Origin: Megasphaera sp.
GTDB taxonomy: Bacteria > Bacillota > Negativicutes > Veillonellales > Megasphaeraceae
Direction of reading: 5' to 3'
Assembly: GCA_022641375.1 (NCBI GenBank)
Contig: JALCDF010000002.1
Coordinates: 36,822-100,821, forward strand
DNA length: 64,000 nt
In this document: in pieces, positions 44,661 to 53,602 of the stretch
How the letters are laid out: the number at the start of each line of letters is the position of its first letter
Position numbering within the stretch: the stretch's first letter is position 1
Notes under the pieces: generated by a model
Databases searched by the model: none
What the model saw: the letters and a program-made list of their open reading frames with translations, nothing else
What the model was told of the DNA's origin: nothing
Translations under genes and position numbers: made by a program

Positions 44661-44832
44661 TATTTGCTTACCTCACAATTATCATAAGAAAAAATTATTT
44701 TTATATCAAATTATAATATTTTATTTATTTTAACAAATTGAGTATGATTAAGTCAACAGGAACGCACTTGGGCGGAGATGCGGCTGCAAGAGCGAAATCC
44801 GTTTTGTGGTCTTAGATACGGAGGGAATACAT
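44661..44832. promoter_or_regulatory. Divergent LysR-RraA control region
   Basis: AT-rich block with TATAAT at 44712-44717 and TATGAT at 44743-44748 on the plus strand, suitable for promoters of the two divergent genes. Possible LysR T-N11-A sites are numerous but none is decisive. The 3' part (44755-44830) is more GC-rich and holds the leader and GGAGGG ribosome site of the RraA gene. Confidence 0.5.
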
Positions 44833-45504
44833 ATGACAGAGTATGAGTATTTTATAGGAAATGATTTTATTCGCATTTCAAAAGACAAATTGGAAGAAAT
44901 CAAACAGTATGGAGCATGTGTTGTCAGTGATGCGTTAAAAGGGTTTAATGCGATGGATGGACGGATCAGGACCATGGTTCCGGGGAAGAAAATTTGTGGA
45001 TGTGCGGTTACAGTCCGTCTCCGGCCCGGGGATAATCTTTTCTTGCACGAAGCAATCGAGCAGGTGAGAGAAGGAGATATCATCGTTATTGATACTGGCA
45101 GCGATTATCGGCATGCGGTTATTGGCGGCATCATGTCCGGTGCTGCGTTTGCAAAAAAACATATTGCCGGTTTGATCGTCGATGGCGCGGTACGTGATGT
45201 TGAAGAACTTCGTAAAAACGGCTACCCGGTTTTTGCTGCGGCGATTGTACCGAATACCGGTGATCATGAAGGACCGGGTATGCTGAATCAGCCCGTAAGT
45301 TGTGGCGGCGTTCCGGTCATGCCCGGAGACATCATCGTCGCAGATGATAATGGAGTGGCAGTTATACCACAGCATAGCGTATCCTTCGTCCTGGAAAATT
45401 GTAAGAAAAAAATCATCAAAGAAAAAAAGAGGATAGATGAAATCGAAAAAGGACAGATTACGTCTTCGCTGCTTCTCAAAAAGTTACATGCTCAGGGATT
45501 TTAA
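44833..45504 (+). CDS. RraA-family aldolase/decarboxylase (HMG/CHA aldolase-like)
   Basis: 223 residues. Members of this fold, apart from the RNase E inhibitor RraA itself, cleave 4-hydroxy-4-methyl-2-oxoglutarate or 4-carboxy-4-hydroxy-2-oxoadipate to pyruvate, or decarboxylate oxaloacetate. Visible motifs: CVVSDALKGFNAMDG near the N-terminus, the metal-binding-region AVIGGIMSGAAFAKKHIAGLIVDGAVRDVEEL with Asp-Gly-x-x-Arg-Asp near residues 120-126, and the MPGDIIVADDNGVAVIP segment. ATG 44833 with a GGAGGG site is preferred to GTG 44806. First gene of a three-gene operon (48 bases to the next). Confidence 0.85.
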   Translation: MTEYEYFIGNDFIRISKDKLEEIKQYGACVVSDALKGFNAMDGRIRTMVPGKKICGCAVTVRLRPGDNLFLHEAIEQVREGDIIVIDTGSDYRHAVIGGIMSGAAFAKKHIAGLIVDGAVRDVEELRKNGYPVFAAAIVPNTGDHEGPGMLNQPVSCGGVPVMPGDIIVADDNGVAVIPQHSVSFVLENCKKKIIKEKKRIDEIEKGQITSSLLLKKLHAQGF

Positions 45505-45552
45505 TACAGATACTTGTTATTTCTTTTATCTACCAGCAGAAAGGAATTTATT

Positions 45553-46653
45553 ATGGATGTATTAGCTCGCAAATTAAAGGATTTAACCAAGGTAAAAGCG
45601 GATTGGTGCCTATTGACCGACAGCATTTCTGAAATGGATTTGGACATATTGGTACAGGCAAAGGTAAAGAATCCGTCAGCGGTCTTAGTTACGGTGGATC
45701 ACGATACTCCGTCTGGTACGGTAGCCGTCGCCCACAAACAAAAACGAATCAGGGATTTTGCTAAAAAATGGCAGATGCCCTATCGCTATGGTGCAGGCAT
45801 CGGATACTATATCGCCATGGAAGAATTCATTCACGCCGGTGACATCGTTGTTTGTAATGGTACGCATGCGGCAACTGTCGGGGCTGTCGGAGCGTTAGGC
45901 ATCCGTTCGGATGCAGCGGGTTTAAAGAAAATATTGGAAGGAGAGTTGGTACATCTTACTGCCACAGAGATAGTTCCGGTCAATGTGACCGGGAAATTTG
46001 ATGATATTGTCAGTGCCAAAGATTTTTCATTGATGCTTATCCATGAAAAGAAATATGCCGGCAAAATTATGGCGCTGTATGCCCCGGATTTTACATTTGC
46101 AGACAAGGTAACCATTTGTAATCTTCTGCCTTCCGGCGGGATCCGCAGCGCATATTTTACAATGGAAAAACAGGCAGACGGTTTCTCCTATAGAACAGAA
46201 GATGTGCAGCCCCTGGCAGTATTGCCCGATGGTTTTTCTAAGATAGCATCATCATCCTGCATCGACGGTATACGTGTCAATCAAGTGTTTATTGGCGGCT
46301 GTGCCGGTGGCAGCATTGAAGTATTGCGAAAAGCAGCGCAGCTTTTGAAAAACAAAAAAGTCAGTAAGTATGTCCGGGTCATAATAGCTCCGGCCAGTGC
46401 AAAAATATACGCACAGGCCATTGATGAAGGTCTGATCGAGGTGTTCATGGCGGCACAGGTATTAGTCATGAATCAGGGGTGTTCGGCCTGCTGGGCGCAG
46501 AGTCAGGGACGATGTGATACGAATGAAGTCTTTGTTACGACAGGCTCTATTAATACCAAATATTGGTGCGGAGCGCAAAATAACGGTATCTATATTACTT
46601 CGCCTGCTAGTGCGGTAAAAGCGGCATTAACCGGCTTTTATTATGAAAATTAA
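45553..46653 (+). CDS. Divergent aconitase-superfamily protein (LeuC-like), swivel domain absent
   Basis: 366 residues versus about 420 for LeuC. The order follows LeuC: VTVDHDTPSGTVAVAHKQKRIRDFAKKW near 45-72, GIGYYIAMEEF, then NGTHAATVGAVGALG near 101 where LeuC has GTDSHTTTYGA, so the Asp and Ser of that motif are replaced. The 4Fe-4S Cys ligands seem kept: one in IGGCAGGS near 248 and a CxxC in QGCSACWAQ near 308. Substrate is unknown and it may act alone, or pair with the swivel-containing protein next to it. ATG 45553 with GAAAGGAA is preferred over the longer frame. Confidence 0.75.
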   Translation: MDVLARKLKDLTKVKADWCLLTDSISEMDLDILVQAKVKNPSAVLVTVDHDTPSGTVAVAHKQKRIRDFAKKWQMPYRYGAGIGYYIAMEEFIHAGDIVVCNGTHAATVGAVGALGIRSDAAGLKKILEGELVHLTATEIVPVNVTGKFDDIVSAKDFSLMLIHEKKYAGKIMALYAPDFTFADKVTICNLLPSGGIRSAYFTMEKQADGFSYRTEDVQPLAVLPDGFSKIASSSCIDGIRVNQVFIGGCAGGSIEVLRKAAQLLKNKKVSKYVRVIIAPASAKIYAQAIDEGLIEVFMAAQVLVMNQGCSACWAQSQGRCDTNEVFVTTGSINTKYWCGAQNNGIYITSPASAVKAALTGFYYEN

Positions 46654-46664
46654 GGAGGATACCC

Positions 46665-48455
46665 ATGGATATTCAATTTAAAAGCAGAATTTGGTGTCTT
46701 GGTAATAATATTGATACGGATGTCATCATGATGACCAAGTATTTGGCCCTGCCTGAACTGGAGGATATGATTCCGCATCTGTTCGAACCGGTACGGCCAG
46801 AACTGGCCGGCAAGCTGCGGCAGGGAGATTGTATCGTAGCAGGTACTAATTTTGGCTGTGGCTCATCTCGTGAAATGGCGGCTTCCGTTTTAAAAAAAGC
46901 CGGCATTCGTTGTGTCATTGCGAAAAGCTTTGCGAAAATTTTTTTCCGTAATGCTATCAATAATGGATTGTTGCTTATTGAATGCGATGGAATCCAGGAA
47001 CATTGCTGCGAAGGGGATATGGTAGAAGTAGAAGTCGGAAAAAGTCTTCGGTGTAACGGCACAGAATACCCGATACCCGTCTTTAGTGAGGAAGTATTGG
47101 CAATATTGCAGTATGGAGGGCTGACGGCCCGCATGCAGGCGATGAATAAGAAGACCCATGCCGGATACCAGCATATGGTGAATCTACGTAAGGATATACA
47201 TCAGCCGGGGCATACGTTAGCAGAACAGCTGATCATCAATAATACAGGTAAAAAAGTCAGTCCGGGGGATGTTGTGACCGTTTCCGTAGATGAAGCAATT
47301 CTTCATGATATTTATGTCCCCTATATATTTAATCAATTCCGTACCATGGGATTCAAACAAGTATTTGATACGAATAAGATAACTGTTATGCAGGATCATT
47401 TATATCCCACCTGTCTGGATGATGACCCGCGTTGTTTTCGGTATAGCAATCGATTCCAGGATGAATACGGCATCCAGAAAGTATATGCGACAGAAGGAAT
47501 CTGCCATCAGTTAGCCATGGAAAAGAAAATTGCCTATCCGGGTAAATTTATTTTCGGTACCGACAGCCATACGACCAGCTGTGGCGCTGTCGGGGCGTTT
47601 GCAACCGGTGTTGGCTATACGGAAATGGCAGCGATTATTGGCAGTGGGGAGTTATGGATCCGGGTTCCCGGTGCTATCAAGGTCGTTGTAGACGGGAAAT
47701 TGCCCAAAGGTGTATTTCCGAAAGATGTCATATTAAAAATCCTCGGTGATTTGACGGCAGGGGGAGCTATTTATAAATCCCTTGAATTTACCGGATCGAC
47801 ATTCAGTCAAATGAGCCTGGCCGGCCGTATCACGATTGCCAATATGGCTGTTGAATGCGGTGCTAAGACGGCGTTATTTGAACCGGATGAAACGACTGCG
47901 GCATATTGTGGATTTGATCCGGCGCAGTTTTCCTGGCTGCACTTTGATGATGATGCGACGTATGAACGTGTCCTTACCTATAAGGCTGAAAATATGGAAC
48001 CGTATATGGCGTGCCCGTATTCGGTAGACAATGTAAAACCATTGCGTGAAGTGCAAGGGACTGCGATAGATCAGGTATTTTTAGGAAGTTGTACGAATGG
48101 TCGTCTTGAAGATATTGCCATTGCCGCTAAAATCCTGGCGGGACGTCATATTGCGCCCTATGTAAAATTCATTGTGACTCCGGCCTCTAAAAAGGTCTAT
48201 CGGGAAGCAATGAAAAAAGGGTATATCAAGGAATTAATCTTGGCGGGGGCCATGGTTACGCATCCGTATTGTTCGCTCTGCCAAGGCCGGAGCGGCGGTC
48301 TTGTCAGCGCCGGAGAAGTAGTTATCGGTACTCACAATCGTAATTTCATCGGCCGCATGGGAAGCCCGCAGGCGCAAACATATTTAGGAAGTCCGGCGAT
48401 TGCCGCTGCCTCAGCGCTGGAAGGGAAAATCGCTGATCCGGCCGGGTATCTTTAA
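46665..48455 (+). CDS. Single-chain isopropylmalate-isomerase-like hydro-lyase with LeuD domain N-terminal to LeuC
   Basis: 596 residues. Residues 1 to about 165 are the LeuD swivel domain (NIDTDVIMMTKYLALPELEDM; GTNFGCGSSREMAASVLKKAG near 60). From about 175 is the LeuC catalytic part, with FGTDSHTTSCGAVGAFATGVG near 297, the first Fe-S Cys in LGSCTNGRLED near 474 and the CxxC in HPYCSLCQGRSGG near 534. All catalytic motifs are intact, so it should be an active dehydratase/isomerase. Linear order is reversed relative to usual one-chain aconitases. Substrate is probably a branched hydroxy-acid linked to the pathway around it rather than leucine synthesis, as no other leu genes are near. AAGGAGG site at 46653-46659. 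Confidence 0.82.
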   Translation: MDIQFKSRIWCLGNNIDTDVIMMTKYLALPELEDMIPHLFEPVRPELAGKLRQGDCIVAGTNFGCGSSREMAASVLKKAGIRCVIAKSFAKIFFRNAINNGLLLIECDGIQEHCCEGDMVEVEVGKSLRCNGTEYPIPVFSEEVLAILQYGGLTARMQAMNKKTHAGYQHMVNLRKDIHQPGHTLAEQLIINNTGKKVSPGDVVTVSVDEAILHDIYVPYIFNQFRTMGFKQVFDTNKITVMQDHLYPTCLDDDPRCFRYSNRFQDEYGIQKVYATEGICHQLAMEKKIAYPGKFIFGTDSHTTSCGAVGAFATGVGYTEMAAIIGSGELWIRVPGAIKVVVDGKLPKGVFPKDVILKILGDLTAGGAIYKSLEFTGSTFSQMSLAGRITIANMAVECGAKTALFEPDETTAAYCGFDPAQFSWLHFDDDATYERVLTYKAENMEPYMACPYSVDNVKPLREVQGTAIDQVFLGSCTNGRLEDIAIAAKILAGRHIAPYVKFIVTPASKKVYREAMKKGYIKELILAGAMVTHPYCSLCQGRSGGLVSAGEVVIGTHNRNFIGRMGSPQAQTYLGSPAIAAASALEGKIADPAGYL

Positions 48456-48561
48456 TAGATACGAATACAGTTAGCTGATACATAGCAAAATCCAACTTTG
48501 GTATACGGTTTGCTGAATAGCAAACGTTGCGTATAAATTAAAAAAATAGGAGGAATTGAAA

Positions 48562-51500
48562 ATGAGTAAAAAAATGATGACGATGGACGGAAATACAGCG
48601 GCTGCATATGTGTCGTATGTATTTACGGATGTAGCTGCAATTTATCCGATTACCCCATCATCGACCATGGCTGAAAAAATGGATGAATGGGCTACCAAAG
48701 GTGTCAAAAATATGTTCGGCCAGGTTGTAAAAGTACAGGAAATGCAGGCCGAAGGCGGCGCTGCCGGTGCTGTTCACGGGTCACTCATTTCAGGAGCATT
48801 GACGACAACGTATACCGCTTCGCAGGGATTATTACTGATGATTCCCAATATGTACAAAATTGCCGGCGAAATGCTGCCGGGTGTTTTCCATGTAGCAGCC
48901 AGAGCATTGGGAACCAATACGCTTTGTATTTTTGGCGATCAGCGCGATGTGATGGCTTGTCGCCAAACGGGATTCGCCATGCTGGCGGAAGCAAGCGTGC
49001 AAGAAACAATGGACCTTTCCGCTGTAGCTCACCTTGCAGCCATTAAAGGCCGTGTACCATTCCTCAACTTTTTTGATGGATTCCGTACCAGTCATGAAAT
49101 CCAAAAGATTGAAGCATTGGATTATGATGATTTGGCGGATCTGGTAGATATGGATGCCGTCAGGGATTTTCGTGACCGCGGTACGAGTCCGGATCATCCG
49201 ACGACAAAGGGCTCATTGGAAAATTCGGATATCTATTTCCAGCAGCAGGAAGTACAAAACAAATACTACGAAGCACTGCCGGATATAGTCGAAGAATATA
49301 TGAATAAAATCAGTGTGCTTACGGGTCGTCAATATCATCCGTTTACCTACTATGGTGCACCGGATGCGGACCGTATGATTATTGCTATGGGTTCTCTTTG
49401 CGATGCGGTAGAAGAAACCGTGGATTATTTAAATGCCCGCGGCGAAAAGGTAGGACTTTTATCGGTACATCTGTATCGTCCGTTTTCGGAAAAATATTTC
49501 CTGAAATATATTCCTGATACAGTGAAGAAAATAGCAGTTTTGGATCGTACCAAAGAACCAGGTGCTGTTGCTGAACCCCTTTTCCTCGATGTCAAAGGAA
49601 TCTATGAAGGAAAACCGGATGCGCCGCAAATCGTTGGCGGCCGTGCCGGATTAGGCGGTAAAGATACAACGCCGAGCCATATCCTGGCCGTTTTTGAAAA
49701 CTTGAAACAACAGCAGCCGAAGAATCATTTTACGGTAGGAATCATAGATGATATTACCCATACATCCCTGCAGCCGGGCGAAGATATCGATACGACACCC
49801 AAAGGAACGACGGCTTGTAAATTCTGGGGTCTCGGTTCGGATGGGACTGTCGGGGCCAATAAGAGCGCAATCAAGATTATCGGTAATCATACAGATATGT
49901 ATGCCCAGGCATATTTTGCATATGATTCCAAAAAATCCGGCGGCATTACCGTGTCTCATCTGCGCTTTGGCAAGAGCCCAATCAAATCCCCGTATTTGAT
50001 TAATAAAGCCGCTTTTGTATCCTGCTCTCAACAATCCTATGTATATAAATATAATGTCCTCGCCGGATTGAAAAAAGGAGGCAATTTCCTTCTTAATACG
50101 ATTTGGACTCCGGAAGAACTGAATCAGAATCTGCCGGCTTCGATGAAACGATATATTGCTAAAAATAATATCCGGTTTTATACCATGAATGCAGTCGACA
50201 TAGCTCGGCAGATTGGCTTGGGCGGCCGCTTCAATATGATTATGCAGGCTGCATTCTTTAAGATAGCTGATATTATTCCCATCGCAGATGCCGTGACGTA
50301 TTTGAAGGATGCCGTCGTTACCAGCTATGGCAAAAAAGGCCAGCATATTGTTGACATGAACAATGAAGCCATTGATAAAGGCATTTCGGAAATTGTGGAA
50401 ATACCTGTTCCGGCAGACTGGGAAACAGCAAAAGACACCGTAAAAGTTCAAAAGCAGGTACCGGAATTTATTACGAAGATACAGAATCCGGTCAATGCGC
50501 AGGAAGGGGATTCCTTACCTGTCAGTGCGTTTATCGGTCTTGAAGATGGAGCCTATCCGCAGGGAACTGCTGCCTATGAAAAACGTGGCGTAGCCATTGC
50601 AGTACCGGAATGGCAGGCAGAAAAATGTATCCAGTGTAATCAGTGTGCCTTTGTCTGTCCCCATGCAGCCATCCGGCCGATTCTGCTGACGGATGCAGAA
50701 GCAGCGGCAGCTCCGGCAGGATTACAAACCAGACCGGCTGTAGGAGCAAAGGGATTGAACTTCACGATGGCAGTCAGCGTAATGGATTGTCTGGGCTGCG
50801 GCAGCTGTGTAGCGGTCTGCCCGGCGAAAGAAAAGGTCCTGGATATGAAACCATTTGCCAGTCAGGAAGACAAGGCATCGCAGTGGGACTATGTTGTTAA
50901 TGTGGCGACAAAAGAAAATCCAATGAACAAATTTACAGTCAAGGGAAGTCAGTTTGAACAACCGTTACTTGAATTCTCCGGGGCTTGTGCCGGCTGTGGT
51001 GAAACGCCATATGCCAAACTGGTTACGCAGCTTTTTGGCGACCGCATGATGGTAGCAAATGCGACAGGCTGTTCCAGTGTCTGGTCCAGCAGTGTGCCGT
51101 CTATGCCGTATACGACCAATGACAAAGGTCACGGTCCGGGATGGGCGAACAGTTTGTTTGAAGATAATGCTGAATTTGGCCTGGGCATGTTCTTAGGCAC
51201 GACACAGATGCGTGACAAGATAGCGATGGACATCCGGGAAGCCATGGATGCGCCACAGATGGCACCAGCTGACAAAGCAATCCTTCAGGAATGGCTCGAT
51301 CAGAAAGATTCTTCGGAAGGAACCCGGGAACGGGCGGATGCTGTAACAAGCGTTGCTGAAAAAATGAAAGATTCCTGCCCTGTTTGTGCCCGGATTTATC
51401 AACGTCGGGATGACCTTGTCAAGCGGAGCCAGTGGATCTTTGGTGGCGACGGCTGGGCATATGATATTGGCTTCGGCGGTCTGGATCATGTACTAGCCCA

Positions 51501-52071
51501 AGGCGAAAATGTCAATGTCATGGTATTCGATACGGAAGTATATTCTAATACCGGCGGTCAATCGTCAAAAGCAACACCGACAAGTGCCATCGCAAAATTT
51601 GCTGCAGGCGGCAAGAAAACAAAGAAAAAGGATTTGGGACGAATTGCCATGACGTATGGTTACGTATATGTGGCACAGGTTGCGATAGGGGCTGATAAGA
51701 ATCAGTGTCTGAAGGCGGTCAAAGAAGCCGAAGCCTATGATGGACCAAGTCTGATTATCTGTTATGCTCCTTGTATCAATCACGGTATCAAGAAAGGGAT
51801 GGCGAATAGCCAGATTGAAGCTAAATTGGCAGTGGATGCAGGATACTGGCATCTTTACCGATATAATCCGGATGTAGAAGCGGCAGGGAAAAATGGCTTT
51901 ACCCTGGATTCTAAAGATCCACAGGGGAATTTCCGGGAATTCCTTTTAGGCGAAGTACGATATGCGTCTCTGAAAACTGTTTTTCCGGAAAAAGCGGAAG
52001 AATTCTTTACCAGGACAGAAAAAGATATGGATAATCGTCTGGCATCTTATAAACGATTAGCCGGGAAATAG
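48562..52071 (+). CDS. nifJ: Pyruvate:ferredoxin (flavodoxin) oxidoreductase, single chain
   Basis: Oxidises pyruvate to acetyl-CoA and CO2, reducing ferredoxin. 1169 residues, full length. N-terminal TPP-pyrimidine domain (MDGNTAAAYVSYVF; YPITPSSTMAEKMDEW), CoA domain, ferredoxin-type region with CIQCNQCAFVCPHAAIRP near residue 688 and CLGCGSCVAVCP near 742, and the TPP-binding domain with ACAGCGETPYAKL and GDGWAYDIGFGG near 962. ATG 48562 with AGGAGG is preferred over TTG 48556. It begins 106 bases after the isomerase gene with its own leader, so it may be expressed separately, but pyruvate from the RraA-like lyase would feed it. Confidence 0.96.
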   Translation: MSKKMMTMDGNTAAAYVSYVFTDVAAIYPITPSSTMAEKMDEWATKGVKNMFGQVVKVQEMQAEGGAAGAVHGSLISGALTTTYTASQGLLLMIPNMYKIAGEMLPGVFHVAARALGTNTLCIFGDQRDVMACRQTGFAMLAEASVQETMDLSAVAHLAAIKGRVPFLNFFDGFRTSHEIQKIEALDYDDLADLVDMDAVRDFRDRGTSPDHPTTKGSLENSDIYFQQQEVQNKYYEALPDIVEEYMNKISVLTGRQYHPFTYYGAPDADRMIIAMGSLCDAVEETVDYLNARGEKVGLLSVHLYRPFSEKYFLKYIPDTVKKIAVLDRTKEPGAVAEPLFLDVKGIYEGKPDAPQIVGGRAGLGGKDTTPSHILAVFENLKQQQPKNHFTVGIIDDITHTSLQPGEDIDTTPKGTTACKFWGLGSDGTVGANKSAIKIIGNHTDMYAQAYFAYDSKKSGGITVSHLRFGKSPIKSPYLINKAAFVSCSQQSYVYKYNVLAGLKKGGNFLLNTIWTPEELNQNLPASMKRYIAKNNIRFYTMNAVDIARQIGLGGRFNMIMQAAFFKIADIIPIADAVTYLKDAVVTSYGKKGQHIVDMNNEAIDKGISEIVEIPVPADWETAKDTVKVQKQVPEFITKIQNPVNAQEGDSLPVSAFIGLEDGAYPQGTAAYEKRGVAIAVPEWQAEKCIQCNQCAFVCPHAAIRPILLTDAEAAAAPAGLQTRPAVGAKGLNFTMAVSVMDCLGCGSCVAVCPAKEKVLDMKPFASQEDKASQWDYVVNVATKENPMNKFTVKGSQFEQPLLEFSGACAGCGETPYAKLVTQLFGDRMMVANATGCSSVWSSSVPSMPYTTNDKGHGPGWANSLFEDNAEFGLGMFLGTTQMRDKIAMDIREAMDAPQMAPADKAILQEWLDQKDSSEGTRERADAVTSVAEKMKDSCPVCARIYQRRDDLVKRSQWIFGGDGWAYDIGFGGLDHVLAQGENVNVMVFDTEVYSNTGGQSSKATPTSAIAKFAAGGKKTKKKDLGRIAMTYGYVYVAQVAIGADKNQCLKAVKEAEAYDGPSLIICYAPCINHGIKKGMANSQIEAKLAVDAGYWHLYRYNPDVEAAGKNGFTLDSKDPQGNFREFLLGEVRYASLKTVFPEKAEEFFTRTEKDMDNRLASYKRLAGK

Positions 52072-52125
52072 AGGGTATAGCATTGCTGTAAGAATTAGCA
52101 GGTTGTCTGTTGATAAGATCATTAG

Positions 52126-52172
52126 AAAACAATATCGTCAGCTGTATTAATGGCTGGCGATATTGTTTTTTA
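52126..52172 (+). terminator. Terminator after nifJ
   Basis: Long stem AAAACAATATCGTCAGC with its partner (one G-T pair) and T-rich tail TTTTTTATG. Confidence 0.88.
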
Positions 52173-52255
52173 TGTTTTATGGTATACGGTGGTTTGGAGA
52201 GCGGTTGTGTTATATAATAGATACGTATTTCAAAAAATGAAAGGGAAGTGTAAGA

Positions 52256-53584
52256 ATGAATTCACGGATTCAACAGCTTTGCGAACGACAGTTTCACCTC
52301 AGTACCTTTAATACGACAATCAGTACGGAAATCATTGCCGGTCTGACGACATTTGCTACCATGGCCTATGTATTGGCCGTTATTCCCCGGATGATGGGCG
52401 AGACGGGTCTTCCGGTCAGTGAAGTGCTGACCGCCATGGTCCTGATGATTTTCTGTACGACTGTGGCCATGGCGCTGTATACCAATCGTCCCTTTGCGCT
52501 GGCACCGGGCATGGGGAGTGTGGCTATCTTCTCCATTACGCTGGTACAGCTGCAGCACGTGTCCGTGGGCATCGCCTGCGGTATCGTGTTCCTCAGCGGT
52601 ATTTTGTTCCTCGTCGTTACCCTCCTGGGGATACGGGAAGCAATCGTGTTGGTCATCCCGAAGGGAATCAAGATTTCCATCAGTGCCGGCGTAGGCATGT
52701 TCCTGGCTGTCATCGGCATGCGCAATGCCCATATCCTGGCGGCCAACTCTAAAAAGGTCGCCTTATCCTTTGGGGATATCTCCCAGCCGGCAGTCATTTT
52801 GGCAGCTATCGGTTTTGTGCTGCTGCTGGCACTGAAAGCGAGAAAAGTGCGCGGTGCGGCACTGATTAGTATCATCATCGCCACGCTGATTGGTATCCCA
52901 ATGGGCATTACGAAGATTCCGGCGACGATTTTTTCCATGCCGGCGGGAATGACCGATGTGTTTATGGATTTTGATTTATGGGGTGCCTTGGATATCAAAT
53001 ATATACCGTATTTATTTGTATTCTTCCTGCCGGATTTCTTTTCCAGTTTCGGCACGGCAATCGGTATCGGCGGCAAGGCCGGATTTCTTGATAAAAACGG
53101 TGATCTGCCCAATATAGACCGAGTATTTAAAGTCGATTCCGTTGCTGCTACGGTGGGGGCTTTTTTCTCCATTCCCGTACTCATTACCTATCTGGAATCC
53201 GGTGCCGGTGTGGAAGCCGGCGGCCGTACCGGCCTGACATCGCTGACGACGGCGGTCGTGTTCCTGCTGGTGCTGGCGGTTACCCCGATTGCCCTGATGA
53301 TACCGGCTGCGGCAACGGCGCCTATCCTGGTATACGTCGGTGTCAGCATGATGTCCGGCATGCGTAATCTGGATTATGCGGATATGGCTGAATATATCCC
53401 GGCATTTCTTTGTGTTGCCTTTACGGCCTTTACCTTCAATATCGCCAATGGGATTTCCGTTGCCTTTATTTCCTATGTCATCATCAAATTGGCCATGGGT
53501 CGCGGGAAAGAAATGACCATAGGTCATTATCTGTTGGCATTGCTGCTGATGTATTACTTCTATGCCATGGCCGGCGTGAAATAG
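52256..53584 (+). CDS. NCS2-type hypoxanthine/guanine/adenine permease (AzgA-like)
   Basis: 442 residues and about 12-14 spans. AzgA/PbuG-type motifs: STEIIAGLTTFATMAYVLAVIPRMM, LAPGMGSVAIFS in the place of ALAPGMGLNAYF, the core PDFFSSFGTAIGIGGKAG and TYLESGAGVEAGGRTGLTSL. Exact purine specificity is uncertain, but the next gene is adenine deaminase, 18 bases away, which favours adenine or hypoxanthine. A TATAAT lies at 52213-52218; no purine riboswitch is recognisable upstream. Confidence 0.9.
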   Translation: MNSRIQQLCERQFHLSTFNTTISTEIIAGLTTFATMAYVLAVIPRMMGETGLPVSEVLTAMVLMIFCTTVAMALYTNRPFALAPGMGSVAIFSITLVQLQHVSVGIACGIVFLSGILFLVVTLLGIREAIVLVIPKGIKISISAGVGMFLAVIGMRNAHILAANSKKVALSFGDISQPAVILAAIGFVLLLALKARKVRGAALISIIIATLIGIPMGITKIPATIFSMPAGMTDVFMDFDLWGALDIKYIPYLFVFFLPDFFSSFGTAIGIGGKAGFLDKNGDLPNIDRVFKVDSVAATVGAFFSIPVLITYLESGAGVEAGGRTGLTSLTTAVVFLLVLAVTPIALMIPAAATAPILVYVGVSMMSGMRNLDYADMAEYIPAFLCVAFTAFTFNIANGISVAFISYVIIKLAMGRGKEMTIGHYLLALLLMYYFYAMAGVK

Positions 53585-53602
53585 ACGAAAGGGATGGCTG
53601 TT

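Noticed and set aside
48508..48525. GTTTGCT/AGCAAAC hairpin as a terminator between the isomerase gene and nifJ
   Set aside because: No T run follows the stem, so termination is not supported; read-through into nifJ remains possible.
52172..52255. Purine riboswitch before the purine permease
   Set aside because: The 84-base gap shows no purine aptamer core or terminator stem; only a -10 box.
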